DNA from: a virus
Length of the DNA stretch: 29,976 nt
Direction: 5' to 3' (one strand)
Virus record (IMG/VR): IMGVR_UViG_3300005527_005325
Location: 1-29,976 of that record
Shown: piece by piece, positions 15,517 through 20,818 of the stretch
Position numbering within the stretch: position 1 is the stretch's first letter
Layout: every line of letters begins with the position of its first letter
Notes under the pieces: generated by a model
Databases searched by the model: none
Seen by the model: the letters and a program-made list of their open reading frames with translations, nothing else
What the model was told of the DNA's origin: nothing
Translations under genes and position numbers: made by a program

Positions 15517-16260
15517 TTATTCACTATAAATTTTTTCGTACGATCTTGATATAAGATCGATTAACTTCTGTATATATCCTTCGTTTCTCAACTTTTTAAA
15601 GACTAGGTTCTCTACTGAGAATTCTCCTCTGGTTTCTAGGCCTTCCTTTCTCATTTTCATGATCTTGGATTTAACCCTTTCTGCGTGCTGATGTACCTCT
15701 CTGGCATCCATTTCGGAGTCTGTTTTAGAAAGTTCTATATCCACACTGTCTATATCGTTTATAATACCATCATATTTCAAATCCACATCTCTTTCGTCTA
15801 TCTGAGGAGGATTATAAGAAGGAATTCTAATCCATTCGTTGTTTTTAAGGGAAAAAAGTCCGGATGCTACATGGGGTTCGTTTATGTCTTGTAGGTAAAG
15901 TTCAACATCATACCCTCTGATAACAATGTTATGCCTTAGATTCCATATGAATCTTTGTCCATCAAAAGCTTTTTTTACAAGCTCTTTATTGGAATCTATC
16001 TGTGAAAAATCGATTAAAACGTGAACATCAAGATCTGATTTTGGGGTCCAGTTATAATTTGCCAGAGATCCGGTTAATTGAATATCATCTATCGGCAGTT
16101 CTATTTTAAAGATCGAGTAGAAATCCTGGGCTATATCTAGAAGTTTTTCTCTTACCCCAGAGTCGAACGAGCCATTCTTCCAAAAAACAGTATTTAGCTC
16201 CTTTTGATAGAAACGATCCTCGTTTAGCGACCAGTCTTTAAAATTTTGTATACGAAACAC
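15517..16260 (-). CDS. Nucleotidyltransferase-fold protein with head-leader-like N-terminus (247 aa)
   Basis: The DNA polymerase beta-type nucleotidyltransferase motif is present: LTGSLANYNWTPKSDLDVHV, with GS at 64-65 and Asp76/Asp78 as metal ligands. The substrate is unknown; such folds transfer nucleotides to RNA, proteins or small molecules. The N-terminus FRIQNFKDWSLNE14|D15 carries the same SLNE ending as the capsid and the 217-aa protein, so this enzyme may be packaged and injected like T4 Alt (inference). The start is GTG at 16260, since in-frame TAA lies just upstream. The GTG is inside the 3' arm of an 11-bp inverted repeat (16257-16296). It is followed after 11 bases by the 851-aa gene. 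Confidence 0.85.
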   Translation of the reverse strand: MFRIQNFKDWSLNEDRFYQKELNTVFWKNGSFDSGVREKLLDIAQDFYSIFKIELPIDDIQLTGSLANYNWTPKSDLDVHVLIDFSQIDSNKELVKKAFDGQRFIWNLRHNIVIRGYDVELYLQDINEPHVASGLFSLKNNEWIRIPSYNPPQIDERDVDLKYDGIINDIDSVDIELSKTDSEMDAREVHQHAERVKSKIMKMRKEGLETRGEFSVENLVFKKLRNEGYIQKLIDLISRSYEKIYSE

Positions 16261-16296
16261 CCTAGGAATATTTTAAAAGTATATATCCTAGGGTGT
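16257..16296 (-). promoter_or_regulatory. Perfect 11-bp inverted repeat enclosing late-like promoter, start codon in arm
   Basis: On the minus strand the arms are ACACCCTAGGA and TCCTAGGGTGT (perfect), with an 18-base spacer. GATATATACTTT (16276-16287), a late-motif variant, begins at the end of the 5' arm. The GTG start of the nucleotidyltransferase gene is in the 3' arm. A simple terminator is less likely because no U run follows and the start codon is inside the stem. Stretch 16297-16317 holds nothing else. Confidence 0.65.
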
Positions 16297-16317
16297 AGTA
16301 CTATAGTTGTAATTAGA

Positions 16318-17013
16318 TTAAAAAGAAAGAGCATCAAAGCACTTCATCAGAACAGTCACATCCATTTCGCAGTACTTTTTAATGTTCTCAATCTTTCCCT
16401 CATAGAAGTATTCATGGACCATTGATCCGTCCATATCGTCTTTAGGGGATTCTATACCCAGAACGCAAGCCATTAAATCAAGTGAAGTGTGAGTTTGTCC
16501 CCATCCTCCAAAAGCAAAAATCTCAGATATGTCTAGGTGTGGAGATTCCCAGGGTTTTCTATTCAGATATGCTACCAAATGGGAAGGCTTAATTTTATTG
16601 ATTATCATTCTCTTTCCAACAAAGGGAATGTCAAAATTTTTAATCGTATGTCCTGCAAGTTTCCATCCTTTTGTAAATGCGTTATTAAAGATCTTGTTGG
16701 AATCCATCAGAATTTGATCCTCTTCACCGGAAAAAGAAACTAGCCTGATTGATTTATCTTCATCATAGCATCCAAAAGTTATGCAAACGATTTTGGAGAA
16801 CTCCGGGTGCAACGAAGATTTAACCTTCCAAAAATCTGCTGGAGAATAATCTTTCATCTCTTCACCTGAATTTTTCAAGAGCCAGGATGATCTTTTTTCC
16901 CACAATTTAGCAAGTCTAGGATTTTCAATTTCAAGCTCTTCGAAAGTATTCGTTATCCCAGCAGTTTCGATGTCGAAATATAGAATTTTTTTAAGGTCTT
17001 CTTTACTTATCAT
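16318..17013 (-). CDS. DnaQ/PolB-like 3'-5' exonuclease
   Basis: The protein has the DEDD exonuclease motifs: ExoI ILYFDIETAG (D14, E16), ExoII GHTIKNFDIPFVGKR, and ExoIII CEMDVTVLMKCF. It resembles the predicted 3'-5' exonuclease family related to DNA polymerase B proofreading domains, without a polymerase. Start is placed at ATG 17013 because it overlaps the stop of the upstream glycosylase gene as ATGA; a start three codons earlier (17022) is possible. With the glycosylase it forms a two-gene repair unit behind the middle-type promoter at 17847-17883. Likely role is trimming DNA or RNA ends in repair or replication. Confidence 0.88.
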   Translation of the reverse strand: MISKEDLKKILYFDIETAGITNTFEELEIENPRLAKLWEKRSSWLLKNSGEEMKDYSPADFWKVKSSLHPEFSKIVCITFGCYDEDKSIRLVSFSGEEDQILMDSNKIFNNAFTKGWKLAGHTIKNFDIPFVGKRMIINKIKPSHLVAYLNRKPWESPHLDISEIFAFGGWGQTHTSLDLMACVLGIESPKDDMDGSMVHEYFYEGKIENIKKYCEMDVTVLMKCFDALSF

Positions 17014-17828
17014 TTTATCCATTTTTTATCCATCCAAAAAGTTCTTTTAGACGAATCTTTAATTGCAATACACCTTTCTTTATGTAAATAGAATTTCATC
17101 CATGCTTGAAATTCTTTACTTTTTTTCTTTTCCAAATCTGCCTGATTGTACCAATCTTTAAATTGTCCTCCTCCTAGGATATAGGATTCCTTAATAACCT
17201 TAGAAAGAATAGCAAAAAATTCAGGTCCATTAAGAAGAATATATTCTCTGGCAGAAGCTGTGGGATCTGAATCGATTCTTCCTAGAATCTCCGCTCTTAA
17301 GTAATTTCCTACGCCGTTAAAATATTTTTGGTTCATTAATACTTCATACACGGGTTTATTAAAAACCCTGTCCGTTTGAATATTCTTGTAAATGTTGTCA
17401 ACGAAAGAATCAAATTCAGTATCTGGGTCCGGACCTCTTTCCGGATTCCATCCTCTCCAGTCCCATCTGGCAAATCTTCTAACGTCATGTAATCCAAGAA
17501 TGCCATACTTGGAATCAACAATTCTTAGATGTGTGTGGTTTGGAATGGAGAAAACATCGTTGGAATAATTCCAATTTCCGCTCATTCCCATAGTAAAAAC
17601 CATATCCCTACTTGATGTTTCCTCATATTTAAAATCAAGATCAATAAATCTCAATCTTAATTCCTTACCCCGGGAATCAGCTCTTAGCTGAAATCTAGAA
17701 AAGGGAAGGATCAAGTTCGTTTTGCTCTTATGCTCTGGATTTTTGGAAATGCTGTGGAAATAATCAACTTCTCCCGCTCTCCTGTTGATAAATTCGGACA
17801 TTATTCTAACCTCACTGATTTCGGGCAT
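17010..17828 (-). CDS. Fpg/Nei-family DNA glycosylase, zincless finger
   Basis: It excises oxidised bases and nicks the strand. Evidence: MPEISEV with catalytic Pro2-Glu3, an internal SRGKELRLRF beta sandwich segment, and the H2TH region LMNQKYFNGVGNYLRAEIL, the best conserved part. The C-terminal zinc-finger cysteines (C-x2-C ... C-x2-C) are missing: only one Cys is found near YLHKERCIAIKDSSKRTFW, so it looks like a zincless finger as in some Nei-like enzymes. Lys and Arg of the finger (KDSSKRTFW) remain. It is preceded by the composite promoter and overlaps the exonuclease start. Nei-like versus Fpg-like specificity cannot be decided. Confidence 0.9.
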   Translation of the reverse strand: MPEISEVRIMSEFINRRAGEVDYFHSISKNPEHKSKTNLILPFSRFQLRADSRGKELRLRFIDLDFKYEETSSRDMVFTMGMSGNWNYSNDVFSIPNHTHLRIVDSKYGILGLHDVRRFARWDWRGWNPERGPDPDTEFDSFVDNIYKNIQTDRVFNKPVYEVLMNQKYFNGVGNYLRAEILGRIDSDPTASAREYILLNGPEFFAILSKVIKESYILGGGQFKDWYNQADLEKKKSKEFQAWMKFYLHKERCIAIKDSSKRTFWMDKKWIK

Positions 17829-17846
17829 AACATTAAAGTTTATTGG

Positions 17847-17883
17847 TAAAAATAATAAAACACCCCGAAAATAAAAAATGTTT
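17847..17883 (-). promoter_or_regulatory. Composite middle/early-type promoter (copy 1)
   Basis: On the minus strand AAACATTTTT is followed by six bases, CGGGG, eight bases and TATTTTTA (17847-17854), 18 bases before the ATG at 17828. A second copy upstream of the DNA ligase (27676-27712) matches 17 of 21 bases in the distal block and has the same 8-base spacing and nearly the same distance to the start. TATTTTTA is a partial match to the Bacteroidota -7 box TAnnTTTG. It overlaps the stop of the upstream gene. Confidence 0.6.
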
Positions 17884-18646
17884 AAGGCTCGGGTAATCTG
17901 TTATCAAAAACAAAATCTAGCTCTAAGCCAAATGGTCTTGTTTGATCGTCCGAAAGCTTAGTGTTTCCCGGAAGGTAAATAAAAATAGGATTGATGTTTC
18001 TTTTCCAGGTAGAAGCTGCTAGGAATAGGGATTCATTGAGTGTTAGATTTCCCTGATTTGTTGGATAAGAGGTAGATCTAAAAACTATAGGAATTTTAAT
18101 CTTGTAAAAAACACCCGGCAATAGATCCTTGACAGAAAAAAGACTCGGCTTCTCGTCATTAATTACTGCAATTCTTTGAATGTTTTCTGTGGACAAAAAG
18201 GATTCTAGTTTTTTACAGAAATCTTCCATAGTTCCTTTTCTGTCTCCCTTTGCTCCACCAACATGAAGTATAAGGGGAAATTCCTGTCCCTCGAGATCAA
18301 ATTCCTTAATAAAATCTAAACAGTGGGATATTTGTGATTTAGCTTGCTCTGTTTCATCTTCAGAGTCGGAAGTTAAATGTTTTTTACCTTTTATATAAAA
18401 AGATAATCTGGTTCCGGATTTTAAATAATCCAAAATGGATTCTTTATCTCCACTCCCCACCGAAAAATCCAAACAATCAAAATCATCATCCGATATCTCA
18501 AATATCAAGCACTTATATCCCAGATTTAATCCTTCTTGGATCTTCCTAAGTATAAAGTCGCTAAATGTGACTTTATATGCGTGTTTTTTCCCTTTTTTGT
18601 GAATAAGAGGGAATCTAATTAATATCCCTGTTTTGTGAGCGTTCAT
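17882..18646 (-). CDS. UV-damage endonuclease (UvdE)-like TIM-barrel protein, active site altered
   Basis: The middle section LILHVGGAKGDRKGTMEDF (126-144) followed by IQRIAVINDEK (156-166) and SVKDLL closely resembles UvdE/UvsE (IHPGGVYGDK ... LENDDK ... FSVEDLL). The end, NLTLNESLFLAASTWKRNINP (200-220), resembles the last UvdE strand-helix. However the Glu of LENDD is replaced (VIND) and the following FDxHHH block reads VFRSTSYP, so several metal ligands seem to be lost. It may be a non-catalytic relative or have changed chemistry. Length 254 is short for UvdE (about 280-320). The neighbour is a base-excision glycosylase, in keeping with repair. Start ATG 18646 lies in an inverted repeat. 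Confidence 0.55.
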   Translation of the reverse strand: MNAHKTGILIRFPLIHKKGKKHAYKVTFSDFILRKIQEGLNLGYKCLIFEISDDDFDCLDFSVGSGDKESILDYLKSGTRLSFYIKGKKHLTSDSEDETEQAKSQISHCLDFIKEFDLEGQEFPLILHVGGAKGDRKGTMEDFCKKLESFLSTENIQRIAVINDEKPSLFSVKDLLPGVFYKIKIPIVFRSTSYPTNQGNLTLNESLFLAASTWKRNINPIFIYLPGNTKLSDDQTRPFGLELDFVFDNRLPEP

Positions 18647-18673
18647 CTAAATTATAACGAAAAGAATTTAGAT
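18645..18673 (-). promoter_or_regulatory. 9-bp inverted repeat spanning stop of one gene and start of the next
   Basis: On the minus strand the arms are ATCTAAATT and AATTTAGAT, perfect, with an 11-base loop. The 5' arm holds the TAA of the upstream gene and the 3' arm runs into the ATG at 18646. A ribosome reaching the stop would open the stem, so translational coupling is a reasonable guess. It is AT-rich, so chance cannot be excluded. Confidence 0.4.
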
Positions 18674-19375
18674 TGTTTCAAATTCTTCCAGGGTCATTTT
18701 AGGCCAGGACTCAATTAAACTCTCTGATGAAAGATTTGCTATTTTAATTCCGCTAGAACTTAAATGCTTTCCTAGATTTGAATATTGCTCCTTTACCTTT
18801 TCAATTTCCCTCATGATTTGATGCTTTCCCGTTTCTCCGAAAAAGTGATTCATAGTAAAGTCTACACCAATTAAAGCTATTTTTCTTGCACCCATCTGGC
18901 AAGCAATTACGATTGCCATATAAGGAGAATTTGTGGTGTAGTCTATGAATCCATGGTTATAGAGATTCAATCCCTCATATTTTCCAAGTTTAACTAGAAC
19001 TGTTCTCTCTCTTTTTTCAATAGGGAGATTCTTTATGTGTGTAAAGGTGTATTCCGAATCATTGTTTTTAACTGATTCCCACCTGCCCCATTTAAACGTG
19101 TGTGGCTCATTTACAACGACCAAATATTTACAGTTTATTTTTTGACCTGCATCATTAACACCAATAGTTACATGCTTATTGAAACTGTCAAACCCGTAAT
19201 CATTCAGCGAAACACCACATCCACAAATAACAAATGATTCTTCTTTGTGAAGATTTATAAATTTTTGAAATTCACCAGGGTCTCCTGTCGGATAATCTGA
19301 ATTTAGATTTTCTGGTTTTTTTAAATTGGACTGCTCCGGAAACGGAATCTTTCTTCTGATTCTTTCTATCGACAT
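18668..19375 (-). CDS. Rossmann-like protein, DUF115/MptE-like (235 aa)
   Basis: A nucleotide-binding-like opening FVICGCGVSLNDYGF (48-62) is followed by HVTIGVNDAG, CKYLVVVNEPHTF and a late segment SPYMAIVIACQMGARKIALIGVDFT (about 145-172). This order is typical of the DUF115/6-hydroxymethylpterin pyrophosphokinase MptE-like group and of some glycosyltransferase-like phage proteins. No transmembrane or signal segment is visible. Substrate unknown; involvement in modifying sugars or surface structures is only a guess. It follows the 298-aa gene after 3 bases and is part of the operon behind the tail fibre. Confidence 0.6.
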   Translation of the reverse strand: MSIERIRRKIPFPEQSNLKKPENLNSDYPTGDPGEFQKFINLHKEESFVICGCGVSLNDYGFDSFNKHVTIGVNDAGQKINCKYLVVVNEPHTFKWGRWESVKNNDSEYTFTHIKNLPIEKRERTVLVKLGKYEGLNLYNHGFIDYTTNSPYMAIVIACQMGARKIALIGVDFTMNHFFGETGKHQIMREIEKVKEQYSNLGKHLSSSGIKIANLSSESLIESWPKMTLEEFETI

Positions 19376-19378
19376 ATT

Positions 19379-20275
19379 TTATAAAAGGTAACCTTCAATT
19401 TCTGAGAATAGCTCATCTAAGGATTCTCCATAAGAAACGCCGTGCTTTTTTTCAAAATTTGATGCTATAATTTTATACGCTTCTTTAAGTCCCTTGTTTC
19501 TTAGGATTTGTGCTGCTAAAATATCTTGTACCCTCCCATCTCTATGATTTTTGGAAAGATTTTTTGCAACTTCTACCGCTTCTATTACAATTAAATGATT
19601 GTCAGTTAATTTTAAGAAATTAGGATCCGACTTGTGAATAAAAAGAGTTTTATTTTCAGGGACCAAATAAACTATTCCAAGTTTTTTAAAATTTTCTATA
19701 TGCTGTTCATAATCTGGAATATTTGTGTCTATTAAAACGATCTTCATAGACGGATCAATGATTCCGGGTCTTTCCATTTTTGAGGTTCCCTCCTGAAGAA
19801 GAATATCAGTTTTAGAATTTAATTTGGATTCTAAAGAACCCCAAATAAAATTCCCGTTATTATATTTTAACCCTGTTAAAAATTTTTGTCTGTTTGAAAT
19901 GGTAGAAGCTCCCATATTTTTCTTAGCTATATTTCCTTGATCGTTAGATAGTTCTAGAGCATAAACCGGAACAGTATAAATCTTATTGTCTGCTAGACTT
20001 TTTATTTTGAAAACAGTTCTTTTACCGTCAGATGTTCTAGCACTTGAAATTATCTCGGCTTTTATTTTATTTCCTAAATTTTTAATTTTAGCCATTACAA
20101 CATCACCCGCTTGAAATTCACTTCCCTTTACGTAATCATATGGATGATCTTCCCTTCCCCTAGCTTGAGAAAGGTCGTCAAAGGATTTATACTTAACTTT
20201 AAATACGCCATTTGAGCTATTAAATCCATCGCCAGCAAATGTCTGAGCAAATTGCTCATTTAGTCTTTTAATCAT
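19379..20275 (-). CDS. Protein of unknown function (298 aa)
   Basis: It begins MIKRLNEQFAQTF. Residues about 50-112 look like a small beta-barrel: EFQAGDVVMAKIKNLGNKIK then VFKIKSLADNKIYTVPVYAL. A middle linker contains ILLQE|GTS (about 157-163). A C-terminal alpha/beta part (about 175-298) starts MKIVLIDTNIPDYEQH and ends with a helical LDELFSEIEGYLL. I recognise no family: an HExxH metalloprotease was considered, but the motif is absent. The start overlaps the previous stop as ATGA, so it is co-translated with the UVR-motif protein. Confidence 0.75.
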   Translation of the reverse strand: MIKRLNEQFAQTFAGDGFNSSNGVFKVKYKSFDDLSQARGREDHPYDYVKGSEFQAGDVVMAKIKNLGNKIKAEIISSARTSDGKRTVFKIKSLADNKIYTVPVYALELSNDQGNIAKKNMGASTISNRQKFLTGLKYNNGNFIWGSLESKLNSKTDILLQEGTSKMERPGIIDPSMKIVLIDTNIPDYEQHIENFKKLGIVYLVPENKTLFIHKSDPNFLKLTDNHLIVIEAVEVAKNLSKNHRDGRVQDILAAQILRNKGLKEAYKIIASNFEKKHGVSYGESLDELFSEIEGYLL

Positions 20276-20817
20276 TTCTTTCTCTTATTTAATTCCTCTA
20301 TTACGTCTCTAATTTTTCCAGCTAAAATATAATCTTCCTGCTCTATGCACTGTTTTAGTCTACCCTCTAGTAGAACTGAATCGTCTATCTCAAAAAAGTT
20401 TTCAGGAATATCTATTTCCTCCTTCACAGTAACACTTTGAGGGACAAAATGCACGTGTAAGGTAGATTCCATTATAGGAATGTCAATTTCTTCTTTTTCT
20501 CCTTCCATATCCGATGAATCTATAGTCTGTGAGATCTCCCATTCACCGTTAGTCCATACTATTACCCAATTTCCATAAGTCATTTCGGGTAAATCGTTTT
20601 CTATAATATATTCCAAAACTTTATTGAGCTCTTCCTTTACAGATTCTGGAGTTACTTTTTCGTCTCTGGAAATACCTTTTATTTTAACCTGTTCATATCC
20701 TATTTTTTTGTTTAGAATCCTATAGAATTTTGCTATTTGATCCCAATCAATTGAGTTAATAACACTCTGTACTAGTCTCTTGTCAACTTCGCTCAATTTA
20801 GGCATATTTTTAATCAT
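20272..20817 (-). CDS. UVR-motif protein of unknown function (181 aa)
   Basis: Most of the protein is not recognised: an N-terminal helical part (1-85), then a WVIVWTNGEWEISQ strand pair and acidic segments. The last 33 residues, LEGRLKQCIEQEDYILAGKIRD plus VIEELNKRKK, fit the UVR motif of UvrB/UvrC and related proteins (helical hairpin used for protein contact; key pattern L..L..AI..EDYE.A..IRD.I..L). No nuclease or helicase motifs are present, so it is not UvrB or UvrC. The gene follows the tail fibre by one base and overlaps the next gene by four. An adaptor role is possible; function unknown. Confidence 0.75.
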   Translation of the reverse strand: MIKNMPKLSEVDKRLVQSVINSIDWDQIAKFYRILNKKIGYEQVKIKGISRDEKVTPESVKEELNKVLEYIIENDLPEMTYGNWVIVWTNGEWEISQTIDSSDMEGEKEEIDIPIMESTLHVHFVPQSVTVKEEIDIPENFFEIDDSVLLEGRLKQCIEQEDYILAGKIRDVIEELNKRKK

Positions 20818-20818
20818 C

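Noticed and set aside
15517-15540. Late promoter before the 851-aa gene (TATAGTGA on the minus strand)
   Set aside because: It lacks the GATATATA core; the gene is more simply read from the promoter before the nucleotidyltransferase.
16257-16296. Rho-independent terminator
   Set aside because: The perfect stem is not followed by a U run and it contains the start codon of the downstream gene.
19379-20275. ImmA/IrrE-like metalloprotease in the 298-aa protein
   Set aside because: The candidate segment (VIEAVEVAKN) lacks the HExxH zinc motif.
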